From assembly GCA_963931865.1 (NCBI GenBank), contig OZ007509.1, positions 13,257,671-13,321,670 on the forward strand: 64,000 nucleotides of DNA. Reading direction: 5' to 3'. Every line of letters begins with the position of its first letter. The stretch's first letter is position 1. Shown in pieces: positions 25,101-39,160 of this stretch. The DNA comes from Axinella damicornis. Lineage: Eukaryota > Porifera > Demospongiae > Axinellida > Axinellidae. The position numbers and the translations under genes are program-made. The notes beneath the pieces are model-generated. The model searched no databases. It was not told where the DNA came from and saw only the letters and a program-made list of their open reading frames with translations.

Positions 25101-28100
25101 AATTTTGTCAAGTGTCACCAGGCCCTCTTCCGCGTTCCACACGTGGGCCTGGGTACAAGTATATACCTATGTGGCACAAGGCACGATGCATAATTGTGTA
25201 ATAAAGGCAAAGATGGAGGGAGGAAATTCAACACTGATATTCGATGTAAGTTGACCTTTGACTTTTAGGACTGATTGTAATGCATAAAATCCCCCTTTTC
25301 TGCTGAGCCCTTCATCTACCTAGTAAAACTAGGCAATCAAAAACTGGAGGTGTAGAAGGCCTGGGTATCATTTACCCGGATATCTTCAGCTGATCAAGGA
25401 ATGTCAAACTCTTGCCTCTGAGTAAACCATAAGTGATGCCATGATAATAAGAACATGTACATAGTGAAAAAAAACTGCATAAAAGCAAACATTGAAGTGG
25501 GATACATTGCTGTCCTGAGGGTTTTTGAAACAGAAAAAAAAGCAGACAAGTACATGTACATGTGCCGTAGTACATAATCTATGTAAATACACTCAGCAGC
25601 AATGCGCTATTCACCCCAGTAACCCTTTCAGAGTGGAGTTGTGGTAGCAAACCTCACTCGGGTTGGGTCGGAAGTTGGAGAGTGACTCAGTTCTGGGAGA
25701 TCAATTCCTCTACCTGTTGGAGGAATGGTCCCTCCGCTTGTGTCGAGATGCCTCCGTCCACCGATACTGTCTTCTGTCCTAGGAGGATGAGGGCGGCTTC
25801 TTCCTGGCTTTGGTATGGCCAGTCGGGATCGGGGTTTCTCTTCGGGCGTATCTGACCCAAAAGCGATCTCAAAGTCTTCTTCTTCCTCTGTAATTTCCTC
25901 TTCCATTCCATGTAAATCACCATGCTGTGGTGCATTGTCGCGGTAGGATGCTGGCAGCAAGCGAAACAGCATCCACAGGTTGCGGTCGTTGTTGCTCTTC
26001 ACTGATGATACACATGCGGTAATGAGCCTTGGTTGCTGTCCCCGACCTGTGATCAGCTTGACACAGACGTAACCATCCTTCTTCCATGTCCTGCGTGCAC
26101 AGTTGATGAAGAACAGGTCTCTTCCGCTGACCCACGCTCTTGTATCAACAGGACTGTACCCTTTCACAAGACGACTCAGTAGAGTCAGTCTCGAGCGCTT
26201 TTCTTGCACTTCGTACTGCAGGTGGAGTGGCCCAGGGTTTTGACCAACGATGTTGACTGGGGCGCTCAAGTAGCGGGCTACTGGTTCCAATTGTGTCTTC
26301 CCCAATGGAGAGACAGAGAAGGGTGTTACAGGTTGGCTTGGGCGGTCTCCGTAGTAACCGATAATGAACTCATAAGGGTGATCACCATCGTCATTTGGAA
26401 TCACATAGAAAAGCGATGCATTCTCGACCTTTCGCGTGGCTTCAATAGCAAAGTTGTCATCCCTGTTCACACTCCAGAAGATCTTGTCATCGCCGCAAGC
26501 AACTAGATAGGGCCCAGCTGAGGGAGATAATGATTACCACTTGCAACATCAGAATAGAGAGGGAGAGCCTGAGCCTCAACTCGGACAGACTTTCTATTAT
26601 AGTAGCATGAATTTCCCAGTCTAGTGACTCTAGTCTGCATGTATTCACTTTCAACAGGCCAGGGAAATAGACCACAAATCTAGACAGGGATGCCCCTGTG
26701 TATGTTGCTCCTGATATGACACCAGTGGTTTTAGAGAATGCTCGAGTGAGTCCTAGCTTGTACTATGTGAGCAGAAGCCTGCCTCTTCAACAGACCTCTG
26801 AAGTGCTGATTGAGTCTCCCAGGAGCGCATGAGCCGCCGAAGGAGCGTCGAACTCAGCATGCGCGCCCTAGCCGAAGTAGCAGTCCTTCACACGTCCCCA
26901 AATTTTGCCTTATACGGCAAGAGGCCATTATGTAAAAGTGTGAAAAACAAATTGGCGTTTGTGCAGTACAGCAAAGGCCTTCCCTATAAGGTACAAATGT
27001 ATGACCGTAAAGCGTGAGAGATTACAACATGTCTATACTAGTTCGACGCTCCTTCGGCGGCTCATGTGCTCCTGCCTGGACCAATTAGCACTTGAGTGGT
27101 TTCATAAAGTATTTACATGTAGGTGTCTGGTACTGGCTTACCACTGGTGTCCCCCTGGAGTTTGATGTAGTCCAGCAGTGCCTTACGCATCGCCAGCTGA
27201 AGGTACCGGAGTCGTAGCAGGCTATTGATTGGTTGGATCTGAATTCCCACCACTGCCTCATCGTACGACCCTCGATGTACCCGACCATCACTTCCCCCAA
27301 TTACACCAATCTGCCTGACATCAGATGCCTTCTGTGTTCTTCTCCGAGATACAGTTTCAGTAAGAACAAAATTTGCCATTGCTTCGATCCCCAGTTTTCC
27401 TGTGAGACCAACACGATCGTAATATTCAGTTTCACTAAGAACTCGATACTGTGCTGCTCCTAGTTCGATTGCATTGACATAGTGTGTAATGCGGAAGTGG
27501 TGGACAAAATCTGAACAGTCTGTTACGATCTCCCGTCGTTCTTCTTTTGAGGAGTTTTGAAGGAAATTTGCAAGGTCAGAGACGGGACTTTCACCCTTCA
27601 GATGAAGTTTGCTGGGAGGTGCAGGCTTTCCTTCGTCTTCAAGCTTTAATCTGTTCAAGCTCTCTCGCTGAAGGATGCGCTCAATTATCCATTTGCTAAG
27701 CCTCTCTTCAAAGGTCAGATTGTTCTGGGCATCTGCAGAACTCCTTTCTCGTTCTTCGTCCCTGTAGACAACAGCTCCCAGGTTTTCAGCAGATGCAAGT
27801 TTGGCCTCATTGGGGTCATCAGTGCGGGTTTGAGGCAAGTCGTTGAAGTCAGCTCTGAAAGAAATGGTCCTGTTGATCACCTTCTTCCCGACTGCCTTCC
27901 TTGTGGTGCTGAAGCTCCTAGACTGTTCAGCATCTATCCCGATGTTTACTGGGGCCTGAGGAACTGCTACAGAGGCTTTCAGATCAGTTTGCTGAGTGTG
28001 CACGCTCGATACCTCCCTCTCATAGCTCTGAAGGGAGCCCCCTTCCTCTGTGCCGATTGTATTTATGGAGGTACAGTTCCGAACTTGAAAGGAGCTCTTG

Positions 28101-29588
28101 TTTTCCCACGGGGAAGGGTTCGTAGCGTCTATCCCTCTCCCAAGCCCGAGGTCAATCATGCGACCAATTTCGTCCGGTGCTAGCACTGCATCCGCTTTCT
28201 TCGGCATCGACTTCGAAGTTGTTTTAACCGTTGACTTGCTCTTGACGGCAGCTTTCGTCGATTTTGTGTCAGCCTTTTGGCTGATCTGCTGGACGTGCTG
28301 CTGCTCGTGCTGCTGCTGCTGCTGAGTGTCCGACATTTCTTGAACGATTCTCGAACTGCTCGAATTCACGAACTATGACCTTTAGCCGTGGGCGTGGCGT
28401 GGATGTTTATTCATTCATAACGGATATTCCGTGTTACTGACTTCCTGGTCTCGCGGGCCGGCCAGACGTTCGCGGCGCGCGGAGGGGAGGGCGGCGAGAC
28501 TACTAATGTATGGTGAATGACACTTGCTGGATAGTTTGCAACAATAACTAGCGGAATGTATAACATTGTGGAGTGAGCCTGAGCGAGTGCATGCATATGC
28601 AGCATGCATTTCACCAAGAGTTCATAACAATATCATTCGAATGTAACTCAACCTCAGGCTGTAGAATTGCAGCACAAGATTGGACAGTAGCTACATGGTG
28701 ATCATGTATACATGTGGCACGAGCAGATGAAAGCACTCTCGCTGTCTTCTTTCGCTATGCAGTAGCTCCCATGACTGTAGCCATTGAAGAGCAGAGGTAG
28801 CTACGTCTACGAGTCAGTGACTTCAACACAGTGAGCAGCCGTCCAATCGCGATCGGTGAACTTGTAGCTAGCTAATCATCAAGTCTTTGCTTGACCTATC
28901 TCAATGCAATATGTTGGGGACTGCACAGTCTACATTCCAATTCAGTGCTGAAAGTCCACAAGTCCTAGTCTCATTCCCAGACCATTTATCCCCAGCGCGT
29001 GTACCGTGCTGGGGTTGGTTGGGTCTGGGACCGAGTCCTCAAGCCATAGAGCAGTCCTCTTTAGGCTTTGAAGTACAGTATGACCACAACGTAGTGTACT
29101 AGTGTACGAAATACTTACCCCTCACACCATGTGTTGGACCTCAGTGCAATGTACTAGTGTACGGAATACTTACCCCTCACACCATGTGTTGGACCTCAGT
29201 GCAATGTACTAGTGTACGGAATACTTACCCCTCACACCATGTGTTGGACCTCAGTGCAATGTACTAGTGTACGGAATGCTTACCCCTCACACCATGTGTT
29301 GGACCTCAGTGCAATGTACTAGTGTACGGAATGCTTACCCCTCATACCATGTGTTGGACCTCAGTGCAATGTACTAGTGTACGGAATACTTACCCCTCAC
29401 ACCATGTGTTGGACCTCAGTGCAATGTACTAGTGTACGGAATGCTTACCCCTCACACCATGTGTTGGACCTCAGTGCAATGTACTAGTGTACGGAATACT
29501 TACCCCTCACACCATGTGTTGGACCTCAGTGCAATGTACTAGTGTACGGAATACTTACTTCAATCACTATCGCCTCAATCGCCTCCCC

Positions 29589-29619
<31 letters not shown>

Positions 29620-29664
29620 ACTTTCTGTTTTGCTAACCCCTTGCGATATTTTCTGAAATAAACC

Positions 29665-29698
<34 letters not shown>

Positions 29699-29778
29699 AG
29701 GAAGGGGTAGGTGGTGTTTACCACAGCACATACAAATACAATTGCAAGTCACATGTACCAGTCACTTGCACCCCCCCC

Positions 29779-29809
<31 letters not shown>

Positions 29810-32115
29810 ACACACATACACACCTCACAGATTGGACAGCGTCTCTCACCAAGTACATGCAAGAGTGTGTCTGGCGAATTTGCAATGAGAGTGTATTTTC
29901 CCGACATGAGAGTCACTCTGCCAGCAGAACTCCCTCCATTGGAAATGCACCCCAAACCCCGACCGAGGAGAGCCTTGCTGAGGTCAACCGCTGGCAGTAC
30001 ATGGTGCATCTCTCAAGCTGGCTGTATGAGGTAAGACCATTCTTTGGTGCTAGGGGTAGCGATTTCCCAAAGATGGGTTCCAGGGTGCTCCCCGTCCTTT
30101 CCTGAGCTAAACAATGATCACTGTATTGGCTAGCTGCTACGAGTATGTATATACATGTACCTCATACGGTTGCACAGAGCAGAAGCCATACTCCTACACA
30201 TCGTATGTAGATTAACTTGACAGTGGATTTGACTGGGGGTCGCATAACATGATATCACACTGTGGTACATGATGATAGTTTTGCATGACACCTCATGCTA
30301 ATCCCTAGCCTCATTCCTAGGTCTGCGCCATTTTCTGTTGCACTAAGAACGTGAAAGGCCTGGTATCTTTTCTCACATGCGTGACATTAAGGATAGAATG
30401 GTGGTAGAAAGAACTTAATTGAACGTGAGCGCCCTGGGTCTCAAGAATGGCATAGGTACCAGGTAACTTACCACATGTACGTATCTAGCTAGTGGGGACG
30501 ACTGTCATACACACCAAGCGTTGAACTTGTAGTTGGTTGAACAATACCCGAAGCTTTGCTTTTTCATTCTGAACATTTTTGTCTCGGCACTTCGAGACAG
30601 TGCTGGAGGCGTAGCTACGTGGTACTTGTACATTCATACGTCTCGTTTGGAATGCACATGTGTGAGTATACTATCGTGCATGCGTCTTGGTGAACAAGCG
30701 CAGAAATCAAGACTCAAAATAATGTTACCTGCGGCGTTTCTGAGCCAAAAGAGATGCCTAAAACTACAGGAAATACTAGCTGAGGTAAACTGAAAGACCG
30801 AGAAGAAGCCACAAGCAAAAAATTGAGTCTAGGCGAGTAAGAGATCGTTTGAGGAGACAACAACAAAGCTGTGAACAGCGTGAGCAAGCCTTAGAATCTA
30901 TGTGAGTGATCGATTGAGGAGGCAACAAAAAGCCGTGAACAGCGTGAGCAAGCCATATAATCTAGGCGAGTGAGTAAGGAGTCTGCAACAAAGCCAAGAA
31001 CAGCGTCAGCAACAACTTCAGACCAGGCGGGAAAGTAGCAGATTAACCGGACAGCAGATAAGTACTGTGCAGTGACAACTTCAGTTAGAAACTCAAAGAA
31101 CCCGGAACAAAACTGTGGGAAGAAGATATTGGTACCCTACATGGCAACAACTCATATCGTTTTGAGAATGTGGAAGTCCGTGAGTTTAATCAAAGACGGT
31201 ACCTTTCAAAGGCAAAACACAGTTCTATCGCAGAAGACTTCAGTGATTCAGATGCACAAGACAACCACAACCAAATCCTCGATCCAACACTCATTGCTGT
31301 TCCTCGCCTGGATTCATGCATGGCATGTATGCACCGCAAGACGACAGTTGAGCCAATGACACATCCCTTGCGGCGCTGTTCGAAATGCTCTCTGATGCAG
31401 AGATTGGACAAATGTGCTGAACAACTATCTGCCAAGCTTATAGTCCAACAAAGTGCAACCAACAAGCAGCTACACGCATTTGGTCACATCCTGCAGGATA
31501 TACATGTAGCTGGCACAGATGAAGTCACACAAGAAGCTCTCCTTCTCTCTGAGCCCATTTCATCTCTGATCTACAATGTCAATGATGTCATTCATCAGAT
31601 AAGTTAACTACCATGATTACATCATTGTATATCATGTAAGGAGCGTCATGGACCTCGACCCATGGCAGGATTCAGGAATCACACTGCCAGATAATGAAAT
31701 CATCGTGTCATGCCTAAGCAGGCGGTAAATTTTAGTGTTTTCCAACTACAACTTGAGATCGATATCTGGAGCTGTAATAAAATCCACCTCCTGGGTCAGC
31801 TATACATCTCATACCTACCACCACTGTAGCACTACGAATAACAATCAGGGTGGGTAACAAAAGCGATTGCACCTAGATTAATTATTCAAGCTATTGGGGC
31901 CAATAAAATCACATATAATCAACCCCCTGGCCCAGCAAAAGGGTTGAATTACTTATTTAAGGCTAATTATGTCATGCTCATGTGAGAAAAGATACCAGGC
32001 TCTCCCCACTTTTCGTACTTCAAGTGACGAAAAGCTGGGGCCTGGGAACGAGGCTATTGTTTCCACGTACCCACCCATACTGCCTTACGTGGTTCTATTC
32101 TTTCCTTGCTCTTAA

Positions 32116-32157
<42 letters not shown>

Positions 32158-35100
32158 CTGACATCTTCATGTGCATAATTGATTTTATACCAGGAGAGTC
32201 TTCTGGACTGCCATGAATTCTTGAGGTGGTTGGTGGAGAGGGTTGAGCACATCAAAGCAAATGACACAAAGGCACTGCAGTTATATCTTCCTCTTGTGCT
32301 CAGGGTAAGTAGCTCCACAAGAGTACTATAGTTGTACCTTCCTCTTGTGCTCAGGGTATACGTATGTAAGTATCTCCACAAGAGCACTATAGTATAGCTT
32401 CCTCTTGTGCTCAGGGTCCACAAGAGCACTATACTTGTACCTTCCTCTTGTGCTCAGGGTACTAAGTAGCTCCACAGTATGATGAGCTGGAGGTGTACGA
32501 TCAAAATTGGAGGTGTAGAAGGCCTGGGAACGAGGCTACCAGCTATCCCAAGTCAAGTTGATTTAAGTTACTTAGTCCTTTCCCAAGTCATTCCCCACCT
32601 CCAGCGTCTTTGATCATTGTGTAAACAGACAAAGCTAAAACTTCTTGTTGAAGACATGTAGCTTAAGAACCGGACGTAGAACGACCTGGGGCCTGGTCCA
32701 GTTGTGTACTGTGGACCACTTGTGTGTCTGCTGACTGTGGACCACTTGTGCGTCTGATTAAACATTACTGTTGTGTCTGTTCTCTCTTGTCCACAGCACC
32801 TCCTGGACATTGGGAGCTGTATCTCACTGGCGAAACCGCTCGTAAACTACTGCTGCCAGCGGCTTGCCATTCTGTTCGATCTTGACCAGAAGCTGAAGAA
32901 ACTCCAAGTACCCCCGACCATTGGAACAGCTGTTAAACCCACAGAGTCAAGCATCCCAGAAACTATGGAGACAGGTGAAGAAGATGACAAGGATTCCGTT
33001 TTCAATCATCCTGTGAAGTTGGAAAAAGAAGACACTTCGATTAAACAAGAAAAAATGGACGCCAAGAGTCCATGTTCCAGCCAGTCTCCGGGAAGATCCA
33101 GAGAACGTAAGCAGGCCTCGGAATCAGTGAGCACTTCAAGAGAGAAAAAGCAGTCCACTTCTATTGTTCCTGGTGATGAGGAAGACCCTAGCATTAATGA
33201 AAGCAAGGCCAACATCTCACATCGGCCCGCCCACCTTGGCTGGTGTGCCCATCACTCTGGGGTGATGTTGCAGCTCAGCTGCATCATACAAACAGCTGCA
33301 ATCAAATGCCCGACGGCGTTTGTGCACACCCGGGTTGCCGGGAGGGGTATGAGTTCTAGGGATGGTAGCAGGGGCAATTCACCCCTCGACCTGCTACCAG
33401 TAGGGCTACCTGACTTACCCATGGTGCCCCTCAGACAAGACTTACAGAGGAAGGTAATTGGTCGCTCTATACGTGTACCTATGGTAGACAGCAAACAAGT
33501 TGAGGTACGTATGGGTCCAAATCTTTTGAACTCCATGTACAAGTATCTGTGATGAGTTACAACTGAATTCAGCGATAGAACCAGACCTGTTCAGGTGCTC
33601 CGGTAGATTTCAGTAGGGTCCATGTTAGTAGTAGTAGTAGTAGTGTTGACACTTGTTATAGCCTGTCAACCTTTGAGAGGAGAGCATTGGAACAGGCAAC
33701 TCCTCCCCCCCCCCCCCCCCCCCCCCCGTGTAAACAAAACCAGTGCAGTCTTCTGCAGTCTTCTGTCCCGAAATGGTGTGTGTGAGGTATTGGGCGATTT
33801 CTCCAGATTAGCATCTAGATCAACAGTACCTCACACACCACACACACACACACACTCACACACCACATGCACACACGCACACACTCACACACCACATGCA
33901 CACACGCACACACTCACACACCACATGCACACACACACACCACGGTAGCTTCTCACTGTCCTTGTGTCAGCAGAGCAGGAGATACAGCAGAGGAGCAAGG
34001 CCTCTGAGTGTGGATGGTCCTCCATGACTGTTGCTGATCTGCAAACAACATCAGAAGGTTTGTCATCCCCCTCACTTGTACAATAAGAGGAAGGATAAGT
34101 GGGAGAGAATGGAAGGGGGGGAACGGAGGGGAGGGAGGGGGGAGGGAGGGGGGAGGGGGGAAGGGGGAGGGGGAGGGGGAGGGACTAACTGTTGTACTGA
34201 TGCCCAACCAGAGAGTCTACACTTGATATTCCCCAGCGTTAGTCCCTATTCACTTTAATTCCCAATCTGTCTGCGTTTAACGGTATTTCTATCTGGCTGT
34301 CTGTCTGTCTGTTATTTTGAAGGCTCGAACATCCAGAAGATTCTGAAGACCCTGGATGTGCTGGACAACCAACCGTTCTACAGTTGCCGCACCCACAACC
34401 CCCTCACCACCCTCTACTGTCGCCTCGCAGCCCTACAGAAAACTGCAGAGGTCAGTACACATGTGAGCAGTTAAGGTAGGAAGCACGGCATCGGCGAAAT
34501 CGCGCAATTTTACTCATGAATAATTAATGAGATGACGTCACTCGCATACGGTTATTTAGAGTTATTCATCTGTTTACGTTTTCCCATGGCGGCAACCGGA
34601 ATAAACAAGGGGGGCTTCTCTCTTTGATGCGGCTAGCGGCCCTTTCGAGTTTCAAATCGGTACTCTGATGTGGCCGTGCGGTACCTTGAAGATTTGTTTG
34701 AACACTCTTTTTTTTTTTTTTTCTTTTTTTTTAAGTAAAGAGCTATTCTGGCTTATTGAATGTAGCGATGGGCTATCTGAGTGTGAATAGCTAGGTGGAG
34801 TGAGCAGGAATGTTTGTGGGTCTGCTGAAGTGGCCGAAGAACAGCCTGGAAAGTGAACAGCCTCCGACAGCTCCCTGGCCAAGGTACTCTAGAGAGTTGA
34901 CCTTTCGGCATTACAGGCCCCGCCCATTTTCGTGTTAGGGCGAATTTGGCTGGTTTGGTAGCTGGACTGGGCTGGTGAGAGGGAGTAGATGTGTGGCCAA
35001 AACTCTGTAACCGAGAGGTGAACGTGGAAAAGCATCCCTAGTTTTGCAGGGGGTAGGTTGACCTTTCGGAAACTGGCCTTGGCTTGAGTCGGTTTTAGTT

Positions 35101-35842
35101 GGTGTGCGTGGAATTTTTTTTGAAAGCCTAGGGTAGCCAAACCTCTGTTTTTGAGGGTGGCAGTGAGTTTTGGGCTGTAGCCTGCAAGTGAGGAGAGCAG
35201 GTGGTAAATCCATCCGTAGTTTTGGGGCCTGTTTTGTGTGTGTATTGATGATGGGGTCAGAGTGTGGGTGGGGCCTTGGAGAGGGTCCAAATTTTCAGTT
35301 TCGTAGAGGGCCTTAAAATTGAGTTTTAGGGCATTTTCAAGCAGAGGGAGCAGTTTGATGCAAAGTATTGCTGAAACTTGTGTACGCTTTGATGGTGCCC
35401 ATTTATCCATCAACTTGGTTTCGGAGATCGCGGTACCCATGTTTACTACCTTAAACCAGACCGCATAAACGTTTTGTTGCTCAGGTCGTGCAGCTTATAA
35501 ATGGAGTTAGAGATTGAAGGGGAACAATATTTGAAAGGGGGAGTAGCACGTATTGTAAAGTGATCAATCCCTTGTTAAACTAATCGAAAGCAACTTTAGA
35601 GGGTAGTATTGCAACCAGTGGCACTATGGCAATCCGTGGCACTATGGCAACCCGTGGCACTATGGCAATCGCAAGTAGCGCAGATGCTCACAAGATGGAA
35701 CTCATGTATTACGGAAATGGCAGCGTATATCCAGTGATACTACTGCACATACTCAGATGCGTTACGTGCGCATGTCAGCCTGCCTTATGGGCATTACAGT
35801 GTCTGTAGCAACAAATGCCCACCCACCCTGGTGGGGGAGGGG

Positions 35843-35879
<37 letters not shown>

Positions 35880-38800
35880 AACACCCCGGTACCCCCCTTT
35901 AGGGAAAATACTGATTATGTACATTCTTGACTGTATCCACTCTCTGTCTGAAGGTTCCACTGGGTGATGATATGCTGGTGATGCTGCTGTGCCAGTGGGC
36001 AGTCACTCCTCACAGAGCTGGGGAGCACAGGCCCCTCATGGCCGCCAGGCTGCTGCTCCAGAGGCAGACTGAGATACTGAAGGTAACATAACTGTCTGCT
36101 TACCTGTGTGTACAATACTTGACTTACCAATCAGAGTTGATTAGTCACTTTGGTATTGAAACATGATTATAAGGTTTCTTCAGAATCTCGTGTCATCAAA
36201 CTGGCAATGTATCGACTGCAATGCTGTAGTCTTCTTCAGGGGCACATCAATATATATGTATGACTAGGAATGCAATGCAAAAACATGGAAGCATATGTAA
36301 ACGCACACACACACACATGTACACACAGGGTGAAGGGTGGCGGGATGACTACAACCTTGATGCTATGGACGACAGCTGGGAGGAGGTCTCCATGCCTCAG
36401 TTAGGCTATGTCCCTGACTTCCCATTCCAATCCATGCTGTTCAAGTTCCTGGACACAAGGGCACCACTCCCTGGTAATTGTCGTTTGGTCAAAATTTGTG
36501 TTGTGGACTTTTGGTATAGTCAGTGCAAACTGTGGCCTACGTATTTCTGAGCTAGTGGTTTAAGTAATGTTGACAACACATTGCAGTTTCAGTTGAGTTT
36601 ACTGACGAGTTGAGTGATGCAAAGTAGATATGCTCCCAGTGGTATGGGTTGCTGACCATTGTTGTGTGCTCCCAGTGGTATGGGTTGCATGACTGTTAGG
36701 TGTGGGGTTTGTAGGTGGCACTTATTCTGTGTGTGCATGCTGGCCATTGTTGTGTGCTCCCAGTGGTATGGGTTGCATGTGCATGCTGACCATTGTTGTG
36801 TGCTCCCAAGTGGTATGGGTTGCTGGCCATTGTTGTGTGCTCCCAGTGGTACGGGTTGCTGGCCATTGTTGTGTGCTCCCAGTGGTATGGGTTGCTGACC
36901 ATTGTTGTGTGCTCCCAGTGGTATGGGTTGCATGACTGTTAGGTGTGGTGTTTGTAGGTGGCACTTATTCTGTGTGTCCATGCTGGCCATTGTTGTGTGT
37001 GGCCTGTCTGTGTACATGTAAGTGTATTGTCTGTTAAGGTGCAAGGTAAGCCATGACTGGCATGTGCTGAGCTGCACTGTTTGCGTTTTTGTAGTCATTC
37101 TCAGCAACCTCACTGCTGCCTGCAGAGCGTACTCAGATTGTTGCACGGAGCTATGTACCATGCATGCTGAACAGTTACATGTGTGCTTGAATTGAGAGCT
37201 GCACTGTCTGCGTTTTTGTAGTCATTCTCAGCAACATCACTGCTGCCTGCAGAGCGTACTCAGATTGTTGCACGGAGCTACGTACCATGCATGCTGAACA
37301 GTTAACTATGTGTATGTGCTTGAGTTGAGAGCTGCACTGTCTGCGTTTTTGTAGTCATTCTCAGCAACCTCTCACTGCTGCCTGCAAACTTACTCAGATT
37401 GTTGCATGGAGCTACGTACCATGCATGCTGAACAGTTAACTATGTGTATGTGCTTGAGTTGAGAGCTGCACTGTTATTCATTAATCCCCTTCCCTGCCCT
37501 CTCCCAACACACACACACACGTGTACCAGATGACCTCGCTACTCCTCTGAAGGGCACAGACGCATTCTTTCGGCTGGTTATCCTTTTCTCTGAGCTCATC
37601 CGCCTCAACGTCTTCTCCTACACCAACTACCTCTCCACCCTCATTGCCCGAGGAGAAATCAAGTCACCGATCATCCCTCTCCTCCCTTTCGCTAGGGATT
37701 CCCAGTTGACAGTCGGACCCATGCACAAGCCCCTAAGCCTCACCATTTCTTACCCAGCCCTAAAAAAGCCTCGTCTTGATAATGGTAGTTCACTGGGTGG
37801 GAGCCAGTCAACGCTCGGAGGCACCTCTAGTCCGCCTTCCCCTGGAAGCTTGTCCGGATTTGGATTTGGGGGACAGCAGGACACGTTCTCTTCAGCTCTG
37901 AATTTTATTTCGGGTACCGACTCTGGTTCAACACTGCAACTGTACCAGCCAGAGCCGACCAACGTTGATGAGAACACGGCCCTACAGCTGGAGAGGAAGC
38001 ACAAGTTGGAGAGCCTTCTGGCATCAGACAGCCACGAGTCTTCCCAGTTGATGGTGTCACCGCTGAATTTCAACTCCCCACCTCATGACACTGCTTCATC
38101 ACCACTCGCACCATCCAAATCAGACCCCTTCAATTTCTCCCTCTCCTTCCCACCCACCAACTCCCTGTTCATGGAAGAAGACCATAGCGTTGACGTCACC
38201 ATCAACAAGCGAGCCTCGAGGCACTTGCTTTACGCAACCTACTTTCCGATCAGTGACTCACATCTTACAAAACAAGAGCTTAACGAACGTGCTGTTGTGC
38301 TCTGTGGTGTAGGAAAGACCAGAAACAGAGTCGAGAGAATCGTGAAGAAAATTACGGTAGACGTTGAGCACTACTTCAGGCTACTCTCGGGAATTTCGAC
38401 CCCCTTCCTTCCAGATTCCAAATTTCAGGATATCATGCAACAGTTCCGAGCCCTGCCTTCCTTTGAGCAAAGAATTATCGCAACAGCTTGCGAGAAAATT
38501 CTTCGAAGCTCTCTCAAGAGGCGAAGTGGAGGGAGCAGTACCGGAGTCCACTATCCTGCGTGCGCACAACTGGTATTTGTGTGTGAGCTACTGGAAGTTT
38601 CAGGTGGCGTTCAACAGATTTTGGAGCTGCTGGTCGACATCATTGCCTGTGATCATCCAAGCGAGCAGAGAGATGAGAAGGAGACTTTTGAAGCCCACCG
38701 ACCCCTTCCCCCTCTCCCAGCTGACCTCTGCCTTCCAGTGGTTTCCCTCCTGCAGAAGTACTTTTCCTGCCTCATTCTCTCCCAGCAGGACACTGCCGTC

Positions 38801-39073
38801 GTGTTTGAGGGGTAAGGTTGTACTTGAGGGTTATATAAGGTGGTGTTTCAGGGGTAATTTAGGTATTGTTTGAGGGGTAACTTAAGGTATTGTTTGAGGG
38901 GTAAGGTCGTGTTTGAGGAGTAAGGTCATGTTTTTGAGTTAGCAACATAAGGAGTCTGTCAGGCATTGGTGCTTGACCAAGGATATGAGTCTACATCATA
39001 ACAACGTTAACGCATTGATCATACCTGCATGATTGAGGGCTACATTCAGACAACTCCTTCATATATGCACACA

Positions 39074-39160
<87 letters not shown>

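Noticed and set aside
30533..30793. Short + strand frame near 30.6 kb
   Set aside because: Overlaps a truncated MITE and shows no similarity to MED12, and exons 7 and 8 already join in phase.
36589..37161. 190-residue minus-strand frame with [12 protein letters not shown] repeats
   Set aside because: Generated by the 36-bp minisatellite.
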